A stretch of DNA of 64,000 nt, taken from positions 124,001 through 188,000 of the forward strand of contig NZ_CP091789.1 in the NCBI RefSeq assembly GCF_022024055.1. Direction: 5' to 3'. The DNA comes from Prevotella sp. E2-28. GTDB taxonomy: Bacteria > Bacteroidota > Bacteroidia > Bacteroidales > Bacteroidaceae. Of this stretch, positions 8,816 through 16,542 are shown piece by piece. A model generated the notes under the pieces. It made no database searches and had not been told where the DNA came from. It saw only the letters and a list, made by a program, of their open reading frames with translations. The position numbers and the translations under genes were made by a program. Each line of letters opens with the position of its first letter. Position 1 is the first letter of the stretch.

Positions 8816-9044
8816 AAAGGATAATTCGTTATAGAAATGAAAACATGAGTCGTGAGACTCCCTTTTTTATTCGCGTGGGCGTCTGCTTGCTTATTCTTGG
8901 ACTATGTCTTTGAACTGCCAGGTTTCCGACTGCCGAATAAATAGCAAACGCTAAAATTTAACCTACAAAGTCAAGGAGCAGAACACCGTGAGGTATTCTA
9001 CTCCTTTTATTACTGCGCCTTGTGGGCAAGATGTCTTCTGATAC
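8816..9044. other. Intergenic stretch with a possible 22-codon hydrophobic peptide and a hairpin
   Basis: A short open frame at 8845-8913 (MSRETPFFIRVGVCLLILG...) would encode a 22-aa hydrophobic peptide, but nothing else supports it. A hairpin with arms AAGGAG/CTCCTT (8973-8978 and 9001-9006, extended inward by AGAA/TTCT with one mismatch) is followed by TTTT on the plus strand. It may terminate transcription of the XseA-like gene between convergent genes. Confidence 0.4.
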
Positions 9045-10091
9045 TTAATTAAGAATACCCTTGTTACGCTTGGGCTTGTGACGGATATCCATGTCGGCCA
9101 TGCCGGTTGGCATCGAGCCGTTGGCAACTCCTTGCTCGCCACCAATCAGGCCCCAGTAGAACACTTCGGCAGCAGCCTTGTCGTCAGCGGCTGTTACAAT
9201 GTCGTTGGCCAACTTGTCGCCCATCAGCGACTTCTTGGCGGCCTGATAGACCATTTTTGCATTATCACGCGAACTGACCATACCCTTGCGGTTCACATTC
9301 TTGCCAGGCATCATCATGGCAAACAGTCCCGTCATGAACACACCGAAGGCCGTCTCTTCTTTCTCACGGCAGAAGCGCAGCGTATCGCCAGTGGCCAGCT
9401 TGTCTACCACATCGACGAAGTTCCTTCGCAACTCTGCTACATGCTCTTCGCCCTTTGCACATTCCTCGTCGCTCACGTACATCCGCTTCGGCTTCTTCGT
9501 CCAAGGCATTGGCCCGTCGGCCTCACGCAGTCTGGTACGCTCTGCGCTGACATTCAGTACCGTCTCGTGACGATTCATGGCATTCACAAAACGGAGGTTC
9601 TTGCGTTCGTCCTTGCCCAGCCACTTCATCAAGTCCTTGGCCGGGGTATTAAAGAAATATAGTCCGAACAGCGTTGCGTAGGCAGTCTGTAGGATGTCCT
9701 CTTCCCACTCTTCGTAGGGAACATTATCGGGCCACTCAAAACTTTCGTCCAGTCCCTTCTCCACAGCATTCTTCGCTGGAGTGCGGAAGCGGATGAGATC
9801 GAGCAGGTTGATATCTGGATCTTTCTTGTAAAGCTCGATGGGGTTCGTGAACTCCTCATTGGAGGGCGTTTCAAGTTCCTCGGCGAAACGGCTCAGGCAC
9901 CATGAGATAAACCTGAAGAGATTGTTCTCACCGTCAGGTTTGGTACATTGCTCTGCCAGTATATGATACTCGCTAATCATGTGAATCAATACGAATGTGA
10001 TTCTTGCTTCGCGGTCGCTTATCTTGGCGGCTGTATTCACCTGGCGCTTCATTTCAGCCAGTACTTCTTTATTTTGATAGTCCTTAATCAT
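9045..10091 (-). CDS. Unknown 348-aa protein, cotranscribed with the DUF4143 ATPase
   Basis: I do not recognise this protein. It is predicted soluble, mostly helical and acidic, with no signal peptide or membrane helix. Visible blocks are FNTPAKDLMKWLGKDERKN in the middle and a C-terminal helical part (KMVYQAAKKSLMGDKLAND, then AAAEVFYWGLIGGEQG). It starts 3 nt after the stop of the ATPase gene, so the two form an operon. Base composition is visibly richer in G+C than the RM island to the left, marking the start of a different DNA segment. Confidence 0.75.
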   Translation of the reverse strand: MIKDYQNKEVLAEMKRQVNTAAKISDREARITFVLIHMISEYHILAEQCTKPDGENNLFRFISWCLSRFAEELETPSNEEFTNPIELYKKDPDINLLDLIRFRTPAKNAVEKGLDESFEWPDNVPYEEWEEDILQTAYATLFGLYFFNTPAKDLMKWLGKDERKNLRFVNAMNRHETVLNVSAERTRLREADGPMPWTKKPKRMYVSDEECAKGEEHVAELRRNFVDVVDKLATGDTLRFCREKEETAFGVFMTGLFAMMMPGKNVNRKGMVSSRDNAKMVYQAAKKSLMGDKLANDIVTAADDKAAAEVFYWGLIGGEQGVANGSMPTGMADMDIRHKPKRNKGILN

Positions 10092-10094
10092 TCT

Positions 10095-11459
10095 TTAAAA
10101 AATATATTCTTCTTCGTCAGTCTGAGGTGTATCAGCTTCCATAAACATCACGAAATAGACGGGCATATACGTCACTTTGCCTTCTTGATAGACCTTGCGC
10201 TCATTGGAAATGACAGTGGCTGCAAGGACATTGTACTCAGGAACTTTCAGAAGATTGTTGAGAGCACTGTGTTCGGTATAGTCCTTGCCAGACTTGACTT
10301 CTATCGGGTGGGCGCTCATCGTGGTGTGGTTGTCAACCAGATAGTCCACCTCGCCCTGCTTGCGGTTGTCGTAATAGTAGAGCTTATGCCCATGTGCGCG
10401 AAGTTCCTGGGCTACCACATTCTCATAGACGGAACCGAGATTGATGCTACGGATATCGTCAAGAACGGGACGGATGTTATTGCGATAGAGTATGCCGGTA
10501 AGGAGGCCCACATCGTTCAGATAGAGCTTCAGCAGATTCTTTTGGAGTGACTCACTCAACGGGAAATGAGGATTGGATATGGCATTGACGGCCAAGGAAA
10601 TACCTGATGATATCAGGTACTCGAACTCTTCCTTGTACTGGTCGAAGCGGTCGCCCTTCTTATCACGGATGTTTTGAACCACCACACGCTTCTTCTTGTT
10701 TTCCATCTGCGAGGGAATCATCTCGTAGATACGGCGTATAAGCAGCTTCTTATTGTGCTCCTTCTCGTACTTGGAAGCATCGCTGGCATAAAGGCTACGA
10801 ATGCCATCCTGTACCTCGCGCACCTTCACAATGTTATGCGTTTCGAGGTAGGTGTTGACGGCATCGGGCAGACCGCCTACCAGCAGATAGCGGCGGAACA
10901 GGTCGAGCACATGGTTATGGTGTTCTTCCGAAAGGCTCTGGCGATTCTCGTAGGACTTGCGAAGCATGTCAATAGCCTCCATGCCGAAGCCGTTGGCAAT
11001 CAGGAACTCCTCGAAATCGAGCTGGAACATATCCTTGATGGTGATGCTACCTACTGGAATGGAAGTGGTGTCTTTCAGGGTGATACCCAACAGACTGCCA
11101 CTGGCGATATAACGGTAGCGGTTATCCTCACGAAGGAACTTCAGTATGGTGAGGTACTGCGAATAGTGTTGAATCTCGTCGAGAAACACCAGTGTGTCCT
11201 CGCGGTTATTGAGCTTGTCGCCTGCCACCATGCTAAGGGTCAGATAGAAGTCTTCCTTCTTATGGATGTTTTTGAAGAGCTGCTCACCCTCGTCATCCTC
11301 CACGAAGTTGATCTCCACAAAGTTCGGGTACAGACGTGTACCCACCTCACGAATACTGAACGACTTACCAATCTGGCGGGCTCCCTCCAGTATCAGAATC
11401 TTGTCATTATCGGACTTCAGATAGTCCTCGATGTACGATGTAATCTTCCTGTACAGCAT
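10095..11459 (-). CDS. AAA_14/DUF4143 ATPase
   Basis: This 454-aa protein has the common AAA_14 plus DUF4143 architecture. Walker A is EGARQIGKS at residues 25-33, Walker B LVFLDEIQ at 90-97 and sensor IASGSLLG near 118-125. The C-terminal part holds the DUF4143 region with a restriction-endonuclease-like core (GEVDYLVDN then IEVKSGKDY near residues 365-392). Such ATPases are frequent in Bacteroidetes and have no agreed function. The promoter contains three evenly spaced repeats, see the separate entry. Confidence 0.9.
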   Translation of the reverse strand: MLYRKITSYIEDYLKSDNDKILILEGARQIGKSFSIREVGTRLYPNFVEINFVEDDEGEQLFKNIHKKEDFYLTLSMVAGDKLNNREDTLVFLDEIQHYSQYLTILKFLREDNRYRYIASGSLLGITLKDTTSIPVGSITIKDMFQLDFEEFLIANGFGMEAIDMLRKSYENRQSLSEEHHNHVLDLFRRYLLVGGLPDAVNTYLETHNIVKVREVQDGIRSLYASDASKYEKEHNKKLLIRRIYEMIPSQMENKKKRVVVQNIRDKKGDRFDQYKEEFEYLISSGISLAVNAISNPHFPLSESLQKNLLKLYLNDVGLLTGILYRNNIRPVLDDIRSINLGSVYENVVAQELRAHGHKLYYYDNRKQGEVDYLVDNHTTMSAHPIEVKSGKDYTEHSALNNLLKVPEYNVLAATVISNERKVYQEGKVTYMPVYFVMFMEADTPQTDEEEYIF

Positions 11460-11466
11460 GGCAATT

Positions 11467-11557
11467 TACACTTTTCAATAACTTTTGGCAGTCAAAAACT
11501 ACACTTTTCAATAAAATTTAGTGCTGCAAAATTACACTTTTCAATCGAAACGACAAA
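11467..11557 (-). promoter_or_regulatory. Promoter of the DUF4143 ATPase operon with three direct repeats spaced by exactly 33 bp
   Basis: Minus strand: -33 element TTTG (11554-11557), a 19-nt spacer and -7 element TAATTTTG (11527-11534) give a textbook Bacteroidetes promoter. The 13-mer ATTGAAAAGTGTA occurs at 11533-11545 (inside the spacer and touching the -7 element), 11500-11512 and 11467-11479, so repeat starts are 33 bp apart. The last copy ends 8 nt before the start codon. This looks like an operator array. Confidence 0.7.
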
Positions 11558-11587
11558 ACAAATCGACGAAAAAGTGCGAAAATAACA

Positions 11588-11986
11588 TCAAGAAAGCAGT
11601 GCAATGGCCTGCTTGATGCCGTCCATCAGGGCCTGATCGTAGGACTTGCGGGGATGGGTGTCACGGCTTAACCCATCGGAAAGCCGGATGAGACGGCAAT
11701 AGTAATCACCCGTGTTCTGGAAGAAAGTATCACGGTAAACCAGTAATTCAAGGTGCTTCTTCCGGCGCAGCCAGTCCTGGACGGCTGATAAAGTGGGTGC
11801 TGAATAGCATCTGGCACCGCGACCGCGCGTTTCCTTGGGGGCATTGTAGTCTTTCAGTTCCAGGGTGTCGCCTTCTGCATTCTGTAACTGGCCATCCACA
11901 TCATAGTATGATAAGGTGGGTTCCTTGAATCCCAACTTCCACAACTGTCGTGCCGTGACCTTATCTACTACTATCTGCTTAAGCAT
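11588..11986 (-). CDS. Unknown 132-aa mobile-element protein
   Basis: This small protein starts MLKQIVVDKVTARQLWKLGF and contains YYDVDGQLQ, YSAPTLSAVQDWLR and a C-terminal S-YDQALMDGIKQAI helix. The pattern 'x-LGF-EP-YY ... YSAPTLxxxxxWLR' is one I associate with short proteins of Bacteroidetes phages and conjugative elements, but no function is known to me. A -7 element TACCTTTG lies at 12006-12013, 20 nt before the start codon. It is a single gene with no cotranscribed partner. Confidence 0.75.
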   Translation of the reverse strand: MLKQIVVDKVTARQLWKLGFKEPTLSYYDVDGQLQNAEGDTLELKDYNAPKETRGRGARCYSAPTLSAVQDWLRRKKHLELLVYRDTFFQNTGDYYCRLIRLSDGLSRDTHPRKSYDQALMDGIKQAIALLS

Positions 11987-12446
11987 ACTGATACCTTTCG
12001 GGTTGCAAAGGTACGAATTTATTTTGAAATGGCGGTATTCTATGGCATCTTTGATGCAATTTAACGCGATTTACGTTGTGCTGCATCTTGACCGCCTGAC
12101 ATCTCGCAGTTTTTTACTGTCAGGGTTACTCGGTTCTTAACACCTTTACGGGTGCAAAGTTAGCAGAATGCGCAATCCACCAATAACCAGTCGCTGGCTC
12201 CCTATCCAGAGGAATTTTTCGCAGCAGACTTCCCAAATGCGCGTATTTGGGTATTCTGCGAAAAATTGCACTGGATTTCTTGGATTTGATTGCCTGACCA
12301 TTCCGCACTTTCAGCACCAGTAAAGGTTAAACCGCGATAACGCAGACAATGAATTTAAAAAAAACTACGTGTCAGGCAAGATGAACCTGAACAAAAAAGT
12401 AAGGTTTCCCGTTCCTCCGTAGGCAATAAAATCAAGTTCAACAGTT
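11987..12446. other. 460-bp noncoding stretch with several inverted repeats
   Basis: No convincing gene is seen; a 63-codon frame at 12126-12317 (minus) spans the hairpins and is not credible. The region holds promoter-like TACCTTTG (12006-12013) and TAACTTTG (12155-12162) on the minus strand. It also has a CTGACA/TGTCAG hairpin near 12094-12118, the nested inverted repeat at 12213-12267, and two related segments of the form GCCTGACnATnnCGCAnTTT around 12092 and 12291. This may be a regulatory or origin-like region of the mobile element. Confidence 0.4.
12213..12267. repeat. Nested inverted repeat (two stacked stems)
   Basis: Outer arms AATTTTTCGCAG (12213-12224) and CTGCGAAAAATT (12256-12267) are perfect over 12 bp. 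The inner arms CCCAAAT (12232-12238) and ATTTGGG (12245-12251) enclose the loop GCGCGT. The result is a cruciform-capable 55-bp structure upstream of the radC operon. Confidence 0.7.
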
Positions 12447-13148
12447 ATGCAGACAGCAACATTAAAGAGAATGCCGATTTCTTCATGGAGTGTGGAGGAT
12501 AGGCCGACAGAGAAGATGCAGGAATTAGGTGTTAACGCCCTCACGGATGCTGAGCTCCTGAGTGTTATCATCGGGTCAGGTACGCATAAGGCTTCGGCAG
12601 TGGATATTGCCAAGAAACTATTAGCAGACCATCAGAACAACCTCAATGAACTGGGCAAGGCTGAGTTTTACGAGATTTGCGAGACGGAGGGAATCGGCAC
12701 CAGTACGGCATGTCGTATCATGGCAGCCATCGAGTTAGGCAAGCGCAGGCAGATGGCGCAGATGGGTGACCATCCTGACCTGTCAACGGCTTTCAGAGTA
12801 CACCAGTTCATGCGCCCGTTCTGCCAGGATCTCAAAGTAGAGGAAGCCCACTTGCTCCTGATGAACCAGAACTACCGACTGATTAAGCATATCAAGTTGT
12901 CGCAGGGCAGCATTACAGAGACCTTGATGGACATTCGCCTGATCATGAAGTATGTAGTACTCAACAACGCCACCATCCTGACCGTCTGCCATAACCACCC
13001 CTCGGAGAACACTTGCCCCAGCAGGATGGATGACGAGATAACGAAGGCCATCCAGAACGCCTGCAAGCTGATGCGCATCTATTTCGCCGACCATGTGATC
13101 GTATGCACGGAGAACTATTACAGCTATCGGGAGAACGGCAAGGTATAA
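12447..13148 (+). CDS. radC: RadC-family JAB/MPN-domain protein
   Basis: This 233-aa protein has an N-terminal helix-hairpin-helix-like region (GIGTSTACRIMAAIELGKR, residues about 75-95) and a JAB domain (about residues 110-230). The metal-binding motif is CHNHPSENTCPSRMDDEIT near residue 177 (H-x-H-P-S-x7-D). RadC homologues are carried by many mobile elements; the enzymatic role is unsettled. It is the first gene of a plus-strand run of small genes to 15299. Confidence 0.93.
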   Translation: MQTATLKRMPISSWSVEDRPTEKMQELGVNALTDAELLSVIIGSGTHKASAVDIAKKLLADHQNNLNELGKAEFYEICETEGIGTSTACRIMAAIELGKRRQMAQMGDHPDLSTAFRVHQFMRPFCQDLKVEEAHLLLMNQNYRLIKHIKLSQGSITETLMDIRLIMKYVVLNNATILTVCHNHPSENTCPSRMDDEITKAIQNACKLMRIYFADHVIVCTENYYSYRENGKV

Positions 13149-13184
13149 ACGGAATCAATTCATAACATATAAATCAATATAACA

Positions 13185-13517
13185 ATGAACAAGTGCGTTA
13201 AAATCACATTCCAGCCCATTATCTGGAGAGACGAGAATCTGAACAATGCAAGTGCAAGGATTGGCAGCACGACATGCCATGTGTTCGGCGAGACCAAGGA
13301 ACAGTTATTCGAGAACATCAAGCAAAAAATATGGGCGATGTCCTCAGAGGCTCACATCCTCGACGAGGAAGTGGCTGCAGAGTATAACCAGTGGATTGCC
13401 GACAGATGGAAGGCAAAGAGCATACCGGCAGAGATCAAGAACATGGGAATGCGGGATATGCGCTATGCCCTTCCCTACTCCAAAGAATTCAAACAATGGC
13501 TCAGAAAACACAACTGA
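13185..13517 (+). CDS. Unknown 110-aa protein
   Basis: The product begins MNKCVKITFQPIIWRDENLN and contains GETKEQLFENIKQKIW, and a basic C terminus (FKQWLRKHN). It is predicted cytosolic, with no known domain. It lies 36 bp after radC and 1 bp before the next small gene, so a shared transcript is likely. Confidence 0.65.
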   Translation: MNKCVKITFQPIIWRDENLNNASARIGSTTCHVFGETKEQLFENIKQKIWAMSSEAHILDEEVAAEYNQWIADRWKAKSIPAEIKNMGMRDMRYALPYSKEFKQWLRKHN

Positions 13518-13518
13518 T

Positions 13519-13767
13519 ATGGTGAACATCAATGGATTCGACTTCTATGAGGAACCGGGCATCTGTGGAACATGCCCCTTCCTCATTACTGGCAACACCA
13601 GCGTGCCAGGCATTTCCTGTCATAGCGACCGAGGCCTGTGCATCCAGTGGAATGAGGCGCATCACACATGGGCCAACATACCACGTCGATGCAAGAAACT
13701 CTTCAAAAGTGCCTTTGCGCTATACAACGACAGCGGAGAAACATTAGTAATAACCAAGAAGGAATAA
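13519..13767 (+). CDS. Unknown 82-aa cysteine-rich protein
   Basis: I place the start at ATG 13519, one base after the previous stop. The protein contains GICGTCPFL, GISCHSDRGLCIQW and RRCKKLF, i.e. five cysteines arranged C-x2-C ... C-x6-C ... C, which could bind zinc or an Fe-S cluster. No family is recognised. A longer overlapping frame is out of phase with the neighbours and is not preferred. Confidence 0.6.
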   Translation: MVNINGFDFYEEPGICGTCPFLITGNTSVPGISCHSDRGLCIQWNEAHHTWANIPRRCKKLFKSAFALYNDSGETLVITKKE

Positions 13768-13772
13768 GATAT

Positions 13773-14093
13773 ATGAAAACGATTATTTGCAAATTCAAGT
13801 CCGATGGTACGGACATCAGAAAAACAGCCGTCATCAATGATACGCTGGACGGCTTCAGTAAATCAAAGAAGAACGAGGCTACTGACATCATTGAGCCTGA
13901 CACACTTGACTTCGAGGGATGGTGTATCTACTTTGAGATAACAGACACGCTTGCCTATGAAGTTATGTTCGTATATGACCCGGAGAACGGCATCAAGACA
14001 CTGAAACCTGTCAAGGCCATCACATGGGATGGGTCAGACATTGACCATGTAGCCATTACGGATGTGCAAGCGGTAAGCGTCACAATTCGTTAG
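13773..14093 (+). CDS. Unknown 106-aa protein
   Basis: The start at ATG 13773 (MKTIICKFKSDGTDIRKTA) is chosen because it follows the previous stop by 5 nt; an upstream ATG would extend into the preceding gene. The product is acidic, beta-rich by eye and lacks a signal peptide. Function is unknown. It belongs to the radC run of genes. Confidence 0.6.
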   Translation: MKTIICKFKSDGTDIRKTAVINDTLDGFSKSKKNEATDIIEPDTLDFEGWCIYFEITDTLAYEVMFVYDPENGIKTLKPVKAITWDGSDIDHVAITDVQAVSVTIR

Positions 14094-14157
14094 GAAATAA
14101 AAGTGTTAAAATGCCGTCAGAAGTGAGAATATAGTTAATTTTGCAACCATTTAAACG

Positions 14158-14769
14158 ATGATGAAGATGAAGAAACTTATGCTTTTACTGATGCTGATGA
14201 TGGCAATGCCATCGACAGCCCAGAACACAGATAACTCATTCCCCAAGAAAGGCTATAAGGTCAAATGGATTAAGAGAACGCCAAATGGCTTTGAATCATA
14301 CGTCTGCACTATCAGGAAGTTCGAGGACAGCGACACCATCTACTGCATGACCTATTCCCCACCCGACCTGCAGCCCTATTGTGTCTGCTTCAGTCTGATA
14401 CACCAGAAAGGGGCAGAGATGATTGCTGATGCGATGGAGCATCTGAACAAAAGCGAACGTATCAAATGGATAAAAGGATATTTGAGATACACCCACGCCA
14501 GTCAGGTAGATCCTGTCAACAGGTACAACGACTATTGGACTTATTTCAAACCCAAGATACGGGAGAGAACACTGGCCAAGAACTTCTCCTTATCCGCAGC
14601 TATCTACGCCTACAGCAGAGACCGGTCCAAAGATGCAAAGTGGGCTGACACGACACCTGAGCAATGGCTACAACTCTATCAGGCTGCAAAGGTCGTCCTG
14701 CCTCTGATGGGAGCCGGAGAAGATACGAAAACCCTCTATGACAAGATATGTACCGAGGGTGGCTATTGA
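14158..14769 (+). CDS. Exported 203-aa protein of unknown function
   Basis: A clear type I signal peptide (MKKLMLLLMLMMAMPSTAQ) precedes a mature protein of about 180 residues with no recognised domain. The mature part has YKVKWIKRTPNGFESYVC near its start and conserved-looking W/Y residues (YNDYWTYFKPKIRERTLA). There is no lipobox. The context between mobile-element genes suggests a periplasmic role in conjugation or cell-envelope passage, but this is only inference. Confidence 0.7.
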   Translation: MMKMKKLMLLLMLMMAMPSTAQNTDNSFPKKGYKVKWIKRTPNGFESYVCTIRKFEDSDTIYCMTYSPPDLQPYCVCFSLIHQKGAEMIADAMEHLNKSERIKWIKGYLRYTHASQVDPVNRYNDYWTYFKPKIRERTLAKNFSLSAAIYAYSRDRSKDAKWADTTPEQWLQLYQAAKVVLPLMGAGEDTKTLYDKICTEGGY

Positions 14770-14807
14770 TGCACCAAAGTATTTAATCTTTAATAAAGAA
14801 AAAATAT

Positions 14808-15299
14808 ATGATAGATAAAATACTGTCCTTTACCGCCTTTATTATCTTATGGGCTATCCTCTTCATTGGGTTGGTGATAGTGCCCAGGGAGAAAAGAAAG
14901 GATGTCCCCCGTACCAAACAGCCCAAGGACAAGCTGCCTAAGCTGCGGAAGCCCTCAGAGAAGCCCCTGAAGAAGGATGCCCCTCGTGCTGATAAGGAGC
15001 GGAAAGAAGAGGATAAGCGCCAAGAGAAAGATGAGAAAGCCCGTCGCAGGCGCGAGAAGGAGTTGGCCAAGAAGCAAGTACAGGAAAGCGAGGCACTGGA
15101 GCGTAAGACCCGTGAAGAGAAGCGACGCAAGGAGACTGAGAGGAAAGCCCGCGAAGAGGAAGAACGCAAACGGGATCGTGAACGTAAGAAGAAGCGTGAG
15201 CGCGAACGTCGCAGACGGGCAGAGGAAGACCGTAGGAAGCGGGAATACGAGGCGATGCTCTATGACGAGTACCGCCGCCAGCAAGGTTTCAGCTCATAG
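14808..15299 (+). CDS. Membrane-anchored, highly charged coiled-coil protein (163 aa)
   Basis: One N-terminal transmembrane helix (residues about 7-26, FTAFIILWAILFIGLVIV) is followed by roughly 130 residues almost entirely of K, R and E, predicted as one long helix (blocks like EKELAKKQVQ and EEERKRDRERKKKRERERRRR... in lower complexity). A short Y/Q tail ends the protein. The topology places the charged helix on one side of the inner membrane, reminiscent of TolA-like or scaffold proteins. It ends 3 bp from the convergent hydrolase gene. Confidence 0.65.
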   Translation: MIDKILSFTAFIILWAILFIGLVIVPREKRKDVPRTKQPKDKLPKLRKPSEKPLKKDAPRADKERKEEDKRQEKDEKARRRREKELAKKQVQESEALERKTREEKRRKETERKAREEEERKRDRERKKKRERERRRRAEEDRRKREYEAMLYDEYRRQQGFSS

Positions 15300-15302
15300 C
15301 AC

Positions 15303-16322
15303 TCATGGTTGTACGAGTCTGTCATAACGAAAGAGCTGGTATTTGCGGATAATCTGTTCGCAGAGCTGGACATAATCCCTGGCAGTGGCGTAGCCTGCGG
15401 CCTTCAGGGCCAGGAGCCAGTGGTGATAATCGGTAGAGGGATAGCTATGACAGCGTTTGTAGCGGTCGGACATCAACAGTCGTGAATGATGGTCGATACT
15501 TTCCTCGACAGTGGCGTAGTTGCAGAACTTCTCATCGGGCTTGTCATCATTGTGCAGACTATAGGGCCTGCCCTCGGCCAGCCACTGCGGACTACACTTA
15601 ATGCCAAAGTAGTTATTACCCTTGCGAGCCAGGTATGAACGGCCCCAATCGCTCTCAAAGGCCATTTGGGCCAGCGTCACTGAGGCTGGGATGCCGTATT
15701 GTCGCTGTTGCTCCATGGCGGCAGGGGCATAGTGCGAGAGGAACGTCTTACGATCCATCCGCTGGTGTTGGCTGATACTGTCGATGTCGGCAGTAACACC
15801 CTCGCCCAACAATGCCGTACAGGCTTCAGCCCTCACGTCCCCTATATATAATAATAATGTATAGGGGTCGGTCAGTGTGCCCTTATAGCGGCAAGTGATA
15901 TGCAGATGACTTCCAGTAGAGCGCCCGGTATTCCCGCTGATGGCTACCACGTCACCGGCGATCAGTTCGTCACCCTCACTGACCCTGACCTTCGACAGGT
16001 GGCAGTAGCTGATGGTATATTCCCCATGCTGTAGCACTATATAGTTGCCAGAGCGAGGGTCAGCGCCAACCTTCTTCACCGTGCCATCGAACATGGCATA
16101 TACCTCTTCATAATATGCTTTCAAGTCGAGACCGTTGTGCGAGGCCTTGGCTCCAGTAAACGGGTCACGACGAGTACCAAACGGCGAATTGACCTTTACA
16201 TGCTTCAACGGATACGATACGCTCAGGTATCGCTGAATCCAAAAATCTCTGTCCGCAGCCCACGCTTGGGCTGACAGACAGAGCAGGATAACGCATAAAA
16301 TGAGTGAACAAAATCTTCTCAT
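15303..16322 (-). CDS. Secreted two-domain peptidoglycan hydrolase: M23 peptidase then glucosaminidase
   Basis: This 339-aa protein has a signal peptide (residues 1-22, ending SAQAWA). A LytM/M23 metallopeptidase domain lies at about residues 35-160, with HNGLDL and GSHLHI as the zinc H-x3-D and H-x-H motifs. A FlgJ-like N-acetylglucosaminidase domain follows at about 195-335, with GIPASVTLAQMAFES carrying the catalytic glutamate and GNNYFGIKC. Such enzymes open the wall for a secretion or conjugation apparatus. The glucosaminidase part is closely similar to that of the gene at 18046-19509, where the domain order is reversed. Confidence 0.93.
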   Translation of the reverse strand: MRRFCSLILCVILLCLSAQAWAADRDFWIQRYLSVSYPLKHVKVNSPFGTRRDPFTGAKASHNGLDLKAYYEEVYAMFDGTVKKVGADPRSGNYIVLQHGEYTISYCHLSKVRVSEGDELIAGDVVAISGNTGRSTGSHLHITCRYKGTLTDPYTLLLYIGDVRAEACTALLGEGVTADIDSISQHQRMDRKTFLSHYAPAAMEQQRQYGIPASVTLAQMAFESDWGRSYLARKGNNYFGIKCSPQWLAEGRPYSLHNDDKPDEKFCNYATVEESIDHHSRLLMSDRYKRCHSYPSTDYHHWLLALKAAGYATARDYVQLCEQIIRKYQLFRYDRLVQP

Positions 16323-16415
16323 TGGATAATTTTAATTGTATAAAATGAATAAAATATTACGAGTGCAAAGGAACACATTTTCATCGGAACCCGATGCCAA
16401 TATAAATTTTGTTCC

Positions 16416-16513
16416 CTGAATTAACAACTCACGATGTCATTCTTTCGTGAAACGTTAATTCACGAACGAAAACTTCATCTGACTGCCAGTCTCACCATAA
16501 AGCCATACCTTTG
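16416..16513. promoter_or_regulatory. Operator palindrome and promoter of the DUF4099 gene
   Basis: The inverted repeat TTCGTGAA-N7-TTCACGAA occupies 16444-16466 and its core GTGAAACGTTAATTCAC is identical to that upstream of the polyvalent-protein operon (32384-32400). A degenerate copy CTGAATTAACAACTCAC lies at 16416-16432 towards the divergent hydrolase gene. A plus-strand -7 element TACCTTTG is at 16506-16513, 39 nt after the palindrome. Confidence 0.7.
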
Positions 16514-16542
16514 CAGCACATTTACAAAAACTGAATAGACAA

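Noticed and set aside
8845..8913. 22-codon hydrophobic peptide as a type I toxin
   Set aside because: The frame lacks a ribosome-binding site, a recognisable promoter or an antisense RNA signature; too weak to call.
11467..11545. Possible CRISPR-like repeats (three 13-mers at 33-bp spacing)
   Set aside because: Repeats are too short, only three copies exist, spacers are 20 bp, no cas genes are nearby, and the copies overlap a promoter; operator sites are more likely.
10674..11585. A 303-codon plus-strand frame opposite the DUF4143 ATPase
   Set aside because: The minus-strand frame carries Walker A, Walker B and the DUF4143 region with its own promoter; the plus frame is a shadow and includes the promoter repeats.
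12126..12317. A 63-codon minus-strand frame
   Set aside because: It spans the nested inverted repeat and has no recognisable protein pattern; the DNA structure explains the open frame better.
9045..16322. Phage structural or tail genes
   Set aside because: No terminase, portal, capsid or tail protein is seen; hydrolases, RadC and DUF4099 fit a conjugative element better.
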